Assembly (NCBI GenBank): GCA_964598565.1
Contig: CAZRCG010000005.1
Coordinates: forward strand, 1-64,000
Direction: 5' to 3'
Source of the DNA: CAZRCG01 sp964598565
GTDB taxonomy: Bacteria; Bdellovibrionota; UBA2394
DNA: 64,000 bases
Shown: one piece after another, positions 44,770 through 54,454 of the stretch
Layout: every line of letters starts with the position of its first letter
How positions within the stretch are numbered: position 1 is the first letter of the stretch
Notes under the pieces: model-generated
Databases searched by the model: none
Told to the model about the DNA's origin: nothing
Seen by the model: the letters and a program-made list of their open reading frames with translations, nothing else
Made by a program: the position numbers and the translations under genes

Positions 44770-46263
44770 TTATTTTAATGCTAGAACGCCTAAAATCCAA
44801 TCGGTGTAGATCTGCGGACGAAAACCGCCGCAGAGCGTCATAACAGCTCCAAAGAATATGGCCGCATAAAGAACCTTAGAAACGCCTAGAGCGGGGTTCT
44901 CAGGCAAATTAGCTTTTTCATCACTCATAAAGATCTGCATCAATACTCTCAAATAATACGCCGCACCAATAATACCGCCAACTGCCGCCACCAAGGCAAT
45001 GGCCCAGTGGCCTTCGACCACCAAAGCTTTCAACACCCAAAATTTGATCAAAAATCCTGCAAACGGTGGTAATCCTGCTAATCCCAAAAGAAAAATCGCC
45101 ATCAACACCGCTGGCCAAAAACGAGTTTCTACAAGGCCTTTCAGATCGTCCAACATCAAAGGCTTCGGAGACGGTTCCAAATATACAAGAGTCGCGAAAA
45201 GTCCGATATTCATAAAGGTATACGCCGCCATATACAAAAGAAGGGGTTCAGTCCCTGCAGCTACCGGGACCGCCAACGTCAAGACCATGAAGCCAGAATG
45301 CGAAATACCTGAAAACGTCAGCAGCTTCTTAAGCGACCTTTGCTGAATAGCCATTATATTTCCTACTAAAATAGATGCGAGTCCCAAGATGACGATGAGA
45401 CCCTGCCAAAGATAGGCCGCGCTCGAAAGACAATCGCCAAATAAACGGAATGCCGCTGCCATCGCTCCCATCTTCACCACCGTGGTGAGTAAAAAAGTAA
45501 CGGGTGAAGGCGCGCCTTCATAAACATCGGGCGCATAAAAATGAAATGGAACGAGTGTGAGTTTAAACGCAAAGGCCACCACTAAAAATAAAATCGAAAT
45601 CTGCAAAAGAATCGCTTGGCTGTCAGATAAGCCTGCCTCCAAGACGGCCTTAATTTCAGCAAATGAGCCAAAGCCAGTGGCTCCATACAAAAAGGCAAGC
45701 CCGAACAAGAGAATCACCGTAGAGAATGCGCCCATCATAAGATACTTAAATCCTGATTCCGCCGATCGGCTGTCTGTTCTAAAGAATCCACAGGCCGCAT
45801 AAAGGCCAATCGATAAGGTTTCTAGCCCTAAAAAAAGAGAACTCATGTGCACCGATGTCACCAAGACTCCCAGACCAAACCCTGAGAACATGAGACAAAT
45901 CAGAAGTTCTGGAAGTTGCTCGAATGCCGACTTGAGAATAGGACTATCGCTGTTCATTCGAAACGAAAGCATCATCAACGCGCCCAAAAATGATAGAGCC
46001 CCAATAATCATAATGTTCTGCGCAAACGAGTCAAAAACCACCGACATCGTAAACAAGAGCTCCGACGAATGACCCACGGGCCATAGACGAGTGAGCACAG
46101 CAATGCCTAAGAGCGACACTGCCGCAAACCAATACAACCATCGATGTCTGGGCAATAAAATTTGAATCGTAAGCAGGCCTAGTCCCAAGGCAGCCCACGC
46201 TAGAACTGGCAAATAACTTATTGAATCTCGCAGAAGTGAATCAAAAAGAGTCATCCGCCCCAT
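44770..46263 (-). CDS. nuoN: NADH-quinone oxidoreductase subunit N
   Basis: 497 residues, about 14 membrane helices. The proton-channel helices carry VAFAFKLTLVPFHFYAPDVYEGAP near residues 236-255, the typical NuoN sequence, and FSGISHSGFMVL. Near the end LAGLPPFAGFLIKFWVLKAL holds the second-half lysine. The start overlaps nuoM by 13 bp. Antiporter-like subunit of the membrane arm of complex I. Confidence 0.95.
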   Translation of the reverse strand: MGRMTLFDSLLRDSISYLPVLAWAALGLGLLTIQILLPRHRWLYWFAAVSLLGIAVLTRLWPVGHSSELLFTMSVVFDSFAQNIMIIGALSFLGALMMLSFRMNSDSPILKSAFEQLPELLICLMFSGFGLGVLVTSVHMSSLFLGLETLSIGLYAACGFFRTDSRSAESGFKYLMMGAFSTVILLFGLAFLYGATGFGSFAEIKAVLEAGLSDSQAILLQISILFLVVAFAFKLTLVPFHFYAPDVYEGAPSPVTFLLTTVVKMGAMAAAFRLFGDCLSSAAYLWQGLIVILGLASILVGNIMAIQQRSLKKLLTFSGISHSGFMVLTLAVPVAAGTEPLLLYMAAYTFMNIGLFATLVYLEPSPKPLMLDDLKGLVETRFWPAVLMAIFLLGLAGLPPFAGFLIKFWVLKALVVEGHWAIALVAAVGGIIGAAYYLRVLMQIFMSDEKANLPENPALGVSKVLYAAIFFGAVMTLCGGFRPQIYTDWILGVLALK

Positions 46264-47723
46264 CCCTTCTCAATAAAACCAAAAATCTGTGTGGTGCTCT
46301 CTCGAATGGACGACAAGAGCAACTCAGGAAAAATACCCAGCACAAAAACTAAAACAACAAAGGGGCCGTAAAGAAAAAGATCCTTCCAAACAAAATCATT
46401 AAGCTTAAAATTGGCTCGTTCTTTACCAAAACAAACCTTCTGAATGAGGTGCAACATATAGATGGCCCCTAGAATAACGCCACTGCTCGCTATCACCACG
46501 AAAATCCAAGGCGCCACCGTAGACTGAAAGCTGCCCAACAGAATCAGAAACTCTCCGATGAAACCATTCGTACCGGGAAGCGCCATAGAACTAAGCGAAA
46601 TAATAATAAAAATAGTAGAAAAAATCGGAAGTGATTTCGCCAGGCCACCAAAGGCATGAATATCTCTGGTATGTGCTTGATCGTATATAAAACCTACCAG
46701 AAGAAAGAGCGCTCCCGTAGAGATGCCGTGGTTAATCATTTGAAAGTAGGCGCCGTTCCACGCCGTTTCATTCATCATGAAGATACCAAGAGTCACAAAA
46801 CCCAAATGAGATACCGAACTATAAGCGATCAGCTTCTTGATATCGGTTTGCCTCCACGCAATAAGAGCTCCCACGACGATACCCACCACCGATAAGGCCA
46901 CCAGATAAGGGGCCAGATCTCGTGCAGCCTCAGGAAACAACGGAATTGCAAAGCGCATTAAGCCATAAGTGCCGAGCTTCAGCAAAATGCCCGCAAGCAC
47001 CACGGAGCCGGCCGTCGGCGCTTCTACGTGAGCATCCGGCAACCAGGTATGAAACGGAAATAACGGTACCTTAATGACGAACGACAAAACCATGCTCAAG
47101 AAAATCCATCGTTGGACAGAAAGATCTAAAGGCTTGGTTAAAAAATAATCTCTTAATATCTGAAATGAGAAATTCCATTCCTGTGTTTGCTGATAGTAGA
47201 GAACGTAAAGACTGACGAGCCCCACTAGCATCACCAAAGAACCTGCGAGGGTATATAAGAAAAATTTCAGCGCCGCATACTTGCGTCTTGTTCCACCCCA
47301 GATGCCGATAATAAAATACATCGGAATGAGCATGGCTTCCCAAAAGATATAAAAAAACAGTAAGTCATCACACAACAGACTGGCTACCACAGTCGCCTGA
47401 AGACCATGAAACAGCGCATGGTAAGCCACCTGTTTCTCTTGAACAGATTTTACAGAGAACGCGAGAGCCACCCACGTTAAAAACGCCGATAGAAGAATGA
47501 GAAAATAGCTATAGCTATCAAGAAACAAACTGTAATTAAGCCCTTCAAACCAGGGCAGGCTGAAGCGAAGTTGCCCAGGCGGTAAGCCCACCAAGACAAT
47601 GAAAAAATAGGTAGCCGCAAGGCTTACCGAAATCCACGGCGCAACTTTACCTCTCGACAATCCCACCAAGAGAGTCGAGACAAAGGGAAACAAAAACAGA
47701 ACCAATAAATAATTTGAATTCAC
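46251..47723 (-). CDS. nuoM: NADH-quinone oxidoreductase subunit M
   Basis: 490 residues, about 14 helices. FFYIFWEAMLIPMYFIIGIW near residues 125-144 contains the conserved Glu. VIKVPLFPFHTWLPDAHVEA and SSVSHLGFVTLGIF are NuoM hallmarks. Located between nuoL and nuoN as usual, with a 40-bp gap to nuoL and a 13-bp overlap with nuoN. Confidence 0.96.
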   Translation of the reverse strand: MNSNYLLVLFLFPFVSTLLVGLSRGKVAPWISVSLAATYFFIVLVGLPPGQLRFSLPWFEGLNYSLFLDSYSYFLILLSAFLTWVALAFSVKSVQEKQVAYHALFHGLQATVVASLLCDDLLFFYIFWEAMLIPMYFIIGIWGGTRRKYAALKFFLYTLAGSLVMLVGLVSLYVLYYQQTQEWNFSFQILRDYFLTKPLDLSVQRWIFLSMVLSFVIKVPLFPFHTWLPDAHVEAPTAGSVVLAGILLKLGTYGLMRFAIPLFPEAARDLAPYLVALSVVGIVVGALIAWRQTDIKKLIAYSSVSHLGFVTLGIFMMNETAWNGAYFQMINHGISTGALFLLVGFIYDQAHTRDIHAFGGLAKSLPIFSTIFIIISLSSMALPGTNGFIGEFLILLGSFQSTVAPWIFVVIASSGVILGAIYMLHLIQKVCFGKERANFKLNDFVWKDLFLYGPFVVLVFVLGIFPELLLSSIRESTTQIFGFIEKGWGG

Positions 47724-47763
47724 TTCCTCACCACTTTCGCTAGCTGGACGCCCTCATGATATC

Positions 47764-49629
47764 TCACGGCTGAAGCCACCAAGTACTGGCCACTAAAATG
47801 ACAAATCCCACCCAAATCCAAAGAGCATAGTCTTGGGTAAATCCTTTCTGTAGTCCTCGCATTCTCTCTGACAAACGCAGAGCGCCTCGGCCCAGGCCGT
47901 TTAAGGCTCCATCGATGAGTAGACCATCGACACCTCGCCAAAGTACCCACCCAATCTGTTTCAGATTTCTGACAACGATATGTTCATAGAATTCGTCAAC
48001 ATAGTACTTAGCTTTAAACAGACTGAACCAATCTGATCGAAAATCGTCTCCTTTGAAATGCCGATACTTTGCATACGCCAACGCCAAACCCGACGCCCCA
48101 ATGGCCGTCGAGACAGCGGCCAAAATAAGTGAGTGGGAAAGTGTATGCTCTCCACGAATCAGCTCAAGCACGATGGGCGAAAACGCATTCAACAAAAAGT
48201 CATTGCCACCCCACAAATGAGGCCAGTTTAGAAGACCTCCAACAACAGAGAGCACGGCCAATACAACCAAGACGCTGGTCATTTTCCAAGGCGACTCATG
48301 AGCTGGATGATCTCCTCGGAAAGTTCCAAAGAACGTCATAACCCACAGTCGGCCCATATAAAACGCCGTTAAAAAGGCGGAGGCAAAGGCCAAAACAATG
48401 AGCGTAGGTTGGTTCGACATCGAAACCACATGCAAAATGGCATCTTTACTTACGAATCCCGACAAGGGTGGAATCCCTGCAATGGCGAGAACCCCTATAG
48501 TCATCGTCCAAAACGTGATCGGCATTTGGGTTCTGAGAGCTCCCATTTTTCGCATGTCTTGCTCGTGATGCAAACCATGAATCACCGAACCAGCTCCGAG
48601 AAATAGAAGTGCCTTAAAAAAAGCGTGTGTAATGAGATGAAAAAATCCTGTCACAGGCGCTACCAGGCCGACCGCTAAAAACATATAGCCCAGTTGTGAG
48701 ATCGTCGAATAGGCGAGAACTTTCTTTATATCGTTTTGAAATACCGCAATGGTGGCCGCAAAAAACGCGGTGAATGCCCCTATATAAGAGACAACATAAA
48801 GCGTCTCCATATTGGCAAGAAAGAGGGGCTGCAACCGACAAATCATATAAATGCCTGCCGTCACCATCGTTGCCGCATGAATGAGCGCTGAAACGGGTGT
48901 GGGTCCCGCCATCGCATCGGGTAGCCATACATAAAGAGGAATTTGCGCACTCTTGCCGGTGGCTCCTAGAATAAGTCCGAAACACGCCAACTTAGTCCAC
49001 CACATTTGATCCATCGATAAGTTGCCTGCTTCCAAAGCCGCCAAAATATCTGGCACCGACAAACTGCCAAAAACTTTAAAGAGAGCAAATAGTGCGATCA
49101 GAAAACCAAAATCGCCCACTCGGTTCGCGATGAACGCTTTCTTGCCAGCTTCGGCATTGGCTTTGTCTGAAAACCAGAAGCTAATGAGAAGGTACGAACA
49201 AAGTCCCACGCCTTCCCATCCTAAAAACAAACCCACTAAGCTGTCTGAAAACACCAAAAGCAACATCGAGAAAACAAACAAGTTGAGATAGCTAAAAAAT
49301 CGACCAAAGCTCTCATCTTTCTCCATATAGGACGTTGCATACAAATGAATCAACGTACCTACTCCGGTCACTACCAAGCCTAAAGACACTGAAAGGGCAT
49401 CAAATAGCAGTGAGAATGAAACCGTATGGCTGGGTGATAACTGAAACCATTCAAAAAGATGGACTCTTAAGGGCAGAGCGTTCTGTGTTGCTAATACGAT
49501 CAACGAAATAAAGCTGACGCCAACCGTAGCGACCGAACCCCATGTTGCCCATCGTTTGCCCGACCAAAACCACAGTGCCGCCCCTAATAAAGGAGCACCA
49601 ACTAATAGAAAAGCCCACAGTGTCTGCAT
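47764..49629 (-). CDS. nuoL: NADH-quinone oxidoreductase subunit L
   Basis: 621 residues. The channel core has FLGWEGVGLCSYLLISFW, KSAQIPLYVWLPDAMAGPTP and ALIHAATMVTAGIYMICR. The C-terminus holds the long lateral helix and final anchor (FVILVASTWW). Normal length for NuoL and lacking the MrpA-type DUF4040 end. Three bases separate it from nuoK. Confidence 0.96.
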   Translation of the reverse strand: MQTLWAFLLVGAPLLGAALWFWSGKRWATWGSVATVGVSFISLIVLATQNALPLRVHLFEWFQLSPSHTVSFSLLFDALSVSLGLVVTGVGTLIHLYATSYMEKDESFGRFFSYLNLFVFSMLLLVFSDSLVGLFLGWEGVGLCSYLLISFWFSDKANAEAGKKAFIANRVGDFGFLIALFALFKVFGSLSVPDILAALEAGNLSMDQMWWTKLACFGLILGATGKSAQIPLYVWLPDAMAGPTPVSALIHAATMVTAGIYMICRLQPLFLANMETLYVVSYIGAFTAFFAATIAVFQNDIKKVLAYSTISQLGYMFLAVGLVAPVTGFFHLITHAFFKALLFLGAGSVIHGLHHEQDMRKMGALRTQMPITFWTMTIGVLAIAGIPPLSGFVSKDAILHVVSMSNQPTLIVLAFASAFLTAFYMGRLWVMTFFGTFRGDHPAHESPWKMTSVLVVLAVLSVVGGLLNWPHLWGGNDFLLNAFSPIVLELIRGEHTLSHSLILAAVSTAIGASGLALAYAKYRHFKGDDFRSDWFSLFKAKYYVDEFYEHIVVRNLKQIGWVLWRGVDGLLIDGALNGLGRGALRLSERMRGLQKGFTQDYALWIWVGFVILVASTWWLQP

Positions 49630-49632
49630 GCC

Positions 49633-49935
49633 TCAACCTTCCAATTCTCGAATATCTGATAAACGAATGGAGCGCTTAATCCTAAATACATTCAGCACAA
49701 GAGCCAGGCCCACAGCACTTTCACAGGCCGCGACCGTAATCACTAAAAAATAAAGCACATTACCAGTTTCGTTTTGATGCATCCGAGAAAACGTAACAAA
49801 AGCCATCGTTGCCGCACTCAGCATGAGCTCCAAGCAAATCATCATGCTCAAGGCATTTTTTCTCAAAACAAAGCCCGCAGCTCCCAGAGAAAAAAGTCCC
49901 AAGCTGAGAAAGAGAAGGTGTGCCACCGAAATCAT
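49633..49935 (-). CDS. nuoK: NADH-quinone oxidoreductase subunit K
   Basis: 100 residues, three helices. LRKNALSMMICLELMLSAAT near residues 24-43 contains the conserved membrane Glu, and VAACESAVGLALVLNVFR the second one. Overlaps nuoJ by 4 bp. Confidence 0.95.
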   Translation of the reverse strand: MISVAHLLFLSLGLFSLGAAGFVLRKNALSMMICLELMLSAATMAFVTFSRMHQNETGNVLYFLVITVAACESAVGLALVLNVFRIKRSIRLSDIRELEG

Positions 49936-50450
49936 GACTTGAGCTCCCTTGGTCGGCGATACGCTAATAGACCGACGGCAATGATCGCGAGCAACAACAG
50001 GATGCCGGCGACTTCAAAAACAAAGTAATGATTGCGTAAGAGGTCTATAGAGAGTGCCTCGACCGTTCCAAACTGAGCTGCGTCAGGGAGCTCTTCGAGA
50101 GGCTTAAGCAAATGGGGGTGAGCAACGCGCATGGCCAATAATGTAAAAGTCACTACAGACAAAAAGAGGACGAAACTACTTCGTGGCATCGAGCCCTCAT
50201 CGCCCAGTTCACGTGGGTCCAGATTCAATAGAAGAATGACGAATACAAAGAGCACCATAATAGCCCCGGCATAGACTAAAATCTGAATCACGGCGACGAG
50301 GTGCGCACCGATGAGAGCGTAAAGGGCCGACAGAAAGAAAAAATTCAAGATGAGCCACATCGCACTCTCAATTGGCCTAGGCCGCAGGGCGACTAAAGCT
50401 CCCGTTACCAAGATCAACAGCGACAAAATCCAAAACAATGCCGGAGCCAA
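49932..50450 (-). CDS. nuoJ: NADH-quinone oxidoreductase subunit J
   Basis: 172 residues, about five helices. Typical NuoJ segments are ALYALIGAHLVAVIQILVYA and GAIMVLFVFVILLLNL near residues 42-77. It follows nuoH directly, with no nuoI between, unlike the usual nuoH-I-J order. Confidence 0.95.
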   Translation of the reverse strand: MAPALFWILSLLILVTGALVALRPRPIESAMWLILNFFFLSALYALIGAHLVAVIQILVYAGAIMVLFVFVILLLNLDPRELGDEGSMPRSSFVLFLSVVTFTLLAMRVAHPHLLKPLEELPDAAQFGTVEALSIDLLRNHYFVFEVAGILLLLAIIAVGLLAYRRPRELKS

Positions 50451-50453
50451 AAT

Positions 50454-51551
50454 CTACCCTTTCACGGCCACATAGGCCGCCACTATCACTAAATTAAAAA
50501 TGCCTATCGGAATGAGCGTTTTCCAACCTAAATTCATTAATTGATCGTATCGAAACCTAGGAATGGTCCATCGAACCCACACGAAAAAGAACAATAAGAC
50601 GCCGATCTTTGCCAAAAACCAAAGACTGGGAATCATAAAGAACTGCTCGATGTCGATACCCACATCGGCCCATGTCACAAACGGCAAAAACTGCCAGCCC
50701 CCTAAAAAGAGAGCGACGGTGAGCGCCGATACGGTTGTCATATTGACATATTCGGCTAGAAAAAAGAGACCAAACTTCATTCCCGAATACTCCGTATGAA
50801 AGCCGGCCACAAGCTCCGCTTCAGACTCTGCTAAATCAAATGGAGTCCGATTGGTTTCAGCAAAAATAGCGGGGAGAAAAACGACGAACGCCAAGATGCC
50901 GGGTAGAAAATTCCAAACGCGTTCCTGTTGCTGAACAATTGTTACGAGATCTACAGATCCGGCCAATATTATGACTCCGACTAGCGCCAAGCCGGCAGCC
51001 AATTCATAGCTAATCATTTGAGCCGACGCGCGAAGGGCTCCCATCACGCTATATTTATTGTTACTCGCCCAGCCCGCCAAGGCGATCGAGTACACGCTCA
51101 GAGATGTGATCGCTAAAATATAGAGGAATCCCACATTTAGTTCTGCAATTTGCAAACGCCTGGGCTCATCAAAAATGCCCCCCAATGTCGTTGGGGGGCC
51201 AAAAGGTATGACGGCAAACGCCATCGCCGCCGGAATGACAGATAAAATAGGAGCCAGAATAAAGAAAAACGGACGAACCTCTTTGGGACGTAAGTCCTCC
51301 TTAAGTAAAAGCTTGATGCCGTCAGCTAGCGACTGCAAAAGGCCGAAAGGCCCTACTCGGTTGGGACCATAACGATCTTGAATCAGCGCACATACCCGTC
51401 GCTCTACCCACACCATAACAGGTGCCACAGCGCCGAAACTAATGCCGAAAAGAAGCCCAATCTTTCCCATGAGAAACGCTAGGTCGAGCATCCAGGGGGG
51501 TAACGACCGCAAAAACGCTATCGGTTCCAATCTAAAAGTCCCTTTCTCCAC
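50454..51551 (-). CDS. nuoH: NADH-quinone oxidoreductase subunit H
   Basis: 365 residues. VWVERRVCALIQDRYGPNRV near residues 48-67, GLLQSLADGIKLLLKED, and TNRTPFDLAESEAELVAGFH, then EYSGMKFGLFFLAEY, are the quinone-site loops of NuoH. The start is uncertain: a GTG at 51551 overlaps nuoA by 34 bp, while a TTG at 51530 with AAAGGGA upstream is an alternative. Confidence 0.95.
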   Translation of the reverse strand: MEKGTFRLEPIAFLRSLPPWMLDLAFLMGKIGLLFGISFGAVAPVMVWVERRVCALIQDRYGPNRVGPFGLLQSLADGIKLLLKEDLRPKEVRPFFFILAPILSVIPAAMAFAVIPFGPPTTLGGIFDEPRRLQIAELNVGFLYILAITSLSVYSIALAGWASNNKYSVMGALRASAQMISYELAAGLALVGVIILAGSVDLVTIVQQQERVWNFLPGILAFVVFLPAIFAETNRTPFDLAESEAELVAGFHTEYSGMKFGLFFLAEYVNMTTVSALTVALFLGGWQFLPFVTWADVGIDIEQFFMIPSLWFLAKIGVLLFFFVWVRWTIPRFRYDQLMNLGWKTLIPIGIFNLVIVAAYVAVKG

Positions 51552-51937
51552 TCGTAAATTAAACCGAGGGTGAGAATAACAATAAAAATGCCTCCTAAGG
51601 TCAACATGAACGCGACCTCACCGCTTTGAACAAAGTTCCTGAACTGGAGCGCAAAAGGAATAAGAAAAACGGCTTCAATATCGAAAAGAATGAAAGATAC
51701 AGCGACCAAATAGAATTTCACGCTGAACTTTTCGCCCTCGGCGCCCACCGAGGGTATGCCACATTCATAGGGAGATTCTTTTTTTGGATAATAACGCCTC
51801 GCGCCAAGAAAGCGTGAGACACTCAAGGCCCCGACGCCCACAAGAATTCCTAACAGCAATAATACCAGAACACCGAGATAATGATGTGGCAACACATACG
51901 CAGTGTAAGAAAGCAATGACGCAGCGGTCAACGACAT
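51518..51937 (-). CDS. nuoA: NADH-quinone oxidoreductase subunit A
   Basis: 139 residues, three helices. YYPKKESPYECGIPSVG carries the loop Cys of NuoA, followed by FSVKFYLVAVSFILFDIEAVFL-type text with the acidic FDIE. It is the first gene of the nuo membrane-arm operon and is followed at once by nuoH; nuoB, C, D, E, F, G and I are not in this cluster or elsewhere in the window. Confidence 0.95.
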   Translation of the reverse strand: MSLTAASLLSYTAYVLPHHYLGVLVLLLLGILVGVGALSVSRFLGARRYYPKKESPYECGIPSVGAEGEKFSVKFYLVAVSFILFDIEAVFLIPFALQFRNFVQSGEVAFMLTLGGIFIVILTLGLIYEWRKGLLDWNR

Positions 51938-52097
51938 CCATTGAAATTGCTTGACGCTTCGTTCCCTGGGCTCTGTAATAGTGAAAGGGGATTGAGATTT
52001 TAGTAATGATCTTCGTGAACTTCAAGAGAGATTCTTGGCAAGGCCCTTTCGAGTCAAGTTCGCACGAAGAAATGTTTGGTTTTCGGGGGGGGAAACA

Positions 52098-52661
52098 ATG
52101 ACTGAGTCAGTTCGCGTCATAAAGAAGTATCAAAATAGAAAACTCTACGACACGCAAGATAGCTGCTACGTGACCTTAGATGGTCTAGCGAAGATGCTTC
52201 GCGATGGACAAGATATCTTAGTCGTCGATAACAATACAAAGGCAGACGTTACGGCACTTATTTTGACGCAGGTCTTGTACGAACAAGAGAAAACCAGTCA
52301 GAGCGTTCTTCCCGTAGAATTACTGAAAACCCTGGTAAGAAACAGCCAGAACAGTCTCTACGATTTTGTTCAAAAATTTATCGTTGGGGCTATTGATACC
52401 CAAATAAAAACACAAAATGATCTCGATTTATTCGTTACCAAACTTGTTCAGAAAGGCGATCTCACGGAATCAGAGGGTGCCGCTATGAATACTCAAGTCA
52501 AACAAAGCATTGAAAACTCTCGAGGCCGGCTGGATGCCAAAATCGAAGAGAGACTCGAGCGATACCTTCAACGTAAGACCGCAACGCCCGAATTTACCAT
52601 TCAAACAGACTACTCTGTTGCCAACCGCTCGAGCGCCGAAACAATCACTACAGTTTCTTAG
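52098..52661 (+). CDS. phaR: Polyhydroxybutyrate synthesis regulator
   Basis: 187 residues from the ATG at 52098, preceded by a G-rich GGGGGGGAAACA. RVIKKYQNRKLYDTQDSCYV near residues 6-25 is the PHB/PHA accumulation regulator DNA-binding domain, followed by the TALILTQVLYEQEK segment of the second conserved unit. The C-terminal half is helical and may bind phasin-like partners or the polymer. No PHA synthase or phasin gene is in the window. Divergent from nuoA. Confidence 0.9.
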   Translation: MTESVRVIKKYQNRKLYDTQDSCYVTLDGLAKMLRDGQDILVVDNNTKADVTALILTQVLYEQEKTSQSVLPVELLKTLVRNSQNSLYDFVQKFIVGAIDTQIKTQNDLDLFVTKLVQKGDLTESEGAAMNTQVKQSIENSRGRLDAKIEERLERYLQRKTATPEFTIQTDYSVANRSSAETITTVS

Positions 52662-52673
52662 CGCATATATGCT

Positions 52674-52700
52674 TCGTGGAAGGTTATAGCCCTTCCACGA
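52674..52700. terminator. Perfect hairpin between convergent phaR and DksA-like genes
   Basis: TCGTGGAAGG and CCTTCCACGA form a 10-bp perfect stem with a 7-base loop. It lies 12 bp past the phaR stop and 33 bp past the DksA-like stop on the other strand. No T-run follows on either strand, so it may act as a bidirectional 3' stabiliser or factor-assisted terminator. Confidence 0.5.
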
Positions 52701-52733
52701 GCGCCATCAACCGGGACAGGCAACCGATTGGTA

Positions 52734-53168
52734 TCAACCGGCATTGGCCTCTTCGTCTTCATCGGACTCACTCACGCTCGACAGCGTCGACTCCGCACCA
52801 AAAAGACGGCTCTTAGCTTTTTCGCTCTCTAGCTCAGTTGCACAGTCGATACAAAGCGTCGCCATAGGTCGGGCTTTTAACCGCGACTCAGATATTTGAG
52901 AGGCGCAGGCTTCACAAGCTCCATACGTGCCTTCATCAATTCTGTTGATGGCCTTTTCGATCTTGCGAATGAGCTTTCGCTCACGGTCTTTAAATCTTAG
53001 CAATCGATTTCGATCTAACTCCTGAACAGCTTGATCTGTAGGATCGGACGAAGTGTCGGCATTAGACTCCGAGATGTCTTTTACGGCTTGATCAGCTTCT
53101 GTAAGCAGCTCGCCTAAGCGGACCTGGAGCACTTTCTTATAATCGGCCAATTTCTTTTTATTCAACAT
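52734..53168 (-). CDS. DksA/TraR-family zinc-finger protein
   Basis: 144 residues. The N-terminal half is a helical hairpin. The zinc finger GACEACASQISESRLKARPM, then ATLCIDCA, has four Cys near residues 99-123. This is the DksA C4 finger; DksA proteins bind the RNA polymerase secondary channel and act with ppGpp. The hairpin tip carries Asp-rich text (SESNADTSSDPTDQAV) rather than the exact DxxDxA of E. coli DksA, so it may be a DksA-like paralogue. The C-terminus is Ser/Glu/Asp-rich. Confidence 0.85.
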   Translation of the reverse strand: MLNKKKLADYKKVLQVRLGELLTEADQAVKDISESNADTSSDPTDQAVQELDRNRLLRFKDRERKLIRKIEKAINRIDEGTYGACEACASQISESRLKARPMATLCIDCATELESEKAKSRLFGAESTLSSVSESDEDEEANAG

Positions 53169-53420
53169 ATACCATCCTTGCTGTCGTTCTACGGGGCCTC
53201 TGTTAAAAACCCCTCGCCACCGGCGCGATACTTAATGATTCGTGGATGACAGATCAACCAAAATTTTACTTCAGTTTCTCCGCTACCTCCCTGGATCGTT
53301 GCGGTTAACTGCACCACTCCCAGCCTTCAGGCCAAAAATGACACTTTGTTCATTCACACCAAGATCTCACCTAATGATTTCGCACGAGGCTCGAATCGAT
53401 GTAGTCTCAAAATTCTAATG

Positions 53421-54389
53421 ATCTCGACTCGTCGTGTAAAGAGGGCCCCACACTTTCTAGTCCAAGGGGACAAAAATTTAACTTTAGATAGGGCCAAAAG
53501 CGCGTCAAATCTTCTTTTGACCCTCTGCATCACCCACTTAACCCTTTTTGGCATACATTTCTGCCTTTGGACCGGCCTTTCATTGGGGCTAGTAGGCCCC
53601 CTGGCAGCCGGCGAGCCCCCCCCGTTTCCACCTCGACTGAATTATGGCGCCTCGACACTCGGTTTTGCCGGCACCTCGGCGGCAATGGCTTCTGGGCACG
53701 ATGCCATTTCTACAAATCCTGCCGGCCTCATGTACCTTCAAGGCGTTTCATCGATCGGCGGGGAGTGGAGTGATCCGCCCGGCAACGGTAGAAAGTGGTC
53801 TGCTTCAATCATTGATGGCTCTTCCGATATTATTGGAGGACTGCGATTCTCCTGGACGAATTGGAAGCCGGCCAGCCGCCAACAATATCAGTTTGCTTTG
53901 GCCTATAAAACTCCCTGGGTCGTAGCAGGGGTGTCTGGCGAAATAGCTCAAATGCGCAATGTCTCCTCGAATAAAGGCTGGCACTTTACCAATGGCCTCG
54001 GAGTTCTGATACCTCTTCACGCCGGGCTGACGGTGGGAGCTTTTTCCAAGTCTCTGTTAGATATGGCAAAAGACTCCGTATTTCCACCCGCGATTCATTT
54101 AGGAATTATGTATGCCAAAGTGAAGAGCTTTCGAGTGGGCTTCGATGCGGATCGCTTATTTCAAACTCCTGGAGCGGACTGGAATTATTCGACCGGTGCC
54201 GAATTTCTGTTGCGCGAATTTTTTGTCATTCGTGGAGGCTTTCACTGGGATGCTGAATCGGGACAAAACTATTGGGCCGTCGGCGGGGGCATGCTCGCTC
54301 CTAAAATAGATTTGGTGGGATCATTCGTCCAAACAACGGCAAATCCGATAGCCTCAGGCTTTGTGGTTGAAACGTCGATTCGATTTTAG
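53421..54389 (+). CDS. Outer-membrane beta-barrel protein, OmpP1/FadL-like
   Basis: 322 residues from the ATG at 53421 (an upstream ATG at 53346 is also open). A hydrophobic signal segment (NLLLTLCITHLTLFGIHFCL...) is followed by AAGEPPPFPPRLNYG. Then comes GASTLGFAGTSAAMASGHDAISTNPAGLMYL, the N-terminal signature seen in FadL/OmpP1 proteins. The rest is alternating strands ending in Phe (VVETSIRF), as needed for barrel assembly. It would sit in the outer membrane; the transported compound is unknown. The signal peptide is long, so the true start may be later. Confidence 0.72.
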   Translation: MSTRRVKRAPHFLVQGDKNLTLDRAKSASNLLLTLCITHLTLFGIHFCLWTGLSLGLVGPLAAGEPPPFPPRLNYGASTLGFAGTSAAMASGHDAISTNPAGLMYLQGVSSIGGEWSDPPGNGRKWSASIIDGSSDIIGGLRFSWTNWKPASRQQYQFALAYKTPWVVAGVSGEIAQMRNVSSNKGWHFTNGLGVLIPLHAGLTVGAFSKSLLDMAKDSVFPPAIHLGIMYAKVKSFRVGFDADRLFQTPGADWNYSTGAEFLLREFFVIRGGFHWDAESGQNYWAVGGGMLAPKIDLVGSFVQTTANPIASGFVVETSIRF

Positions 54390-54454
54390 TTCGATTTTTG
54401 GGCGTGCTTGGCGCTCGACGACGAACTATGATCAGCCATGCTGAGGGCCATACT

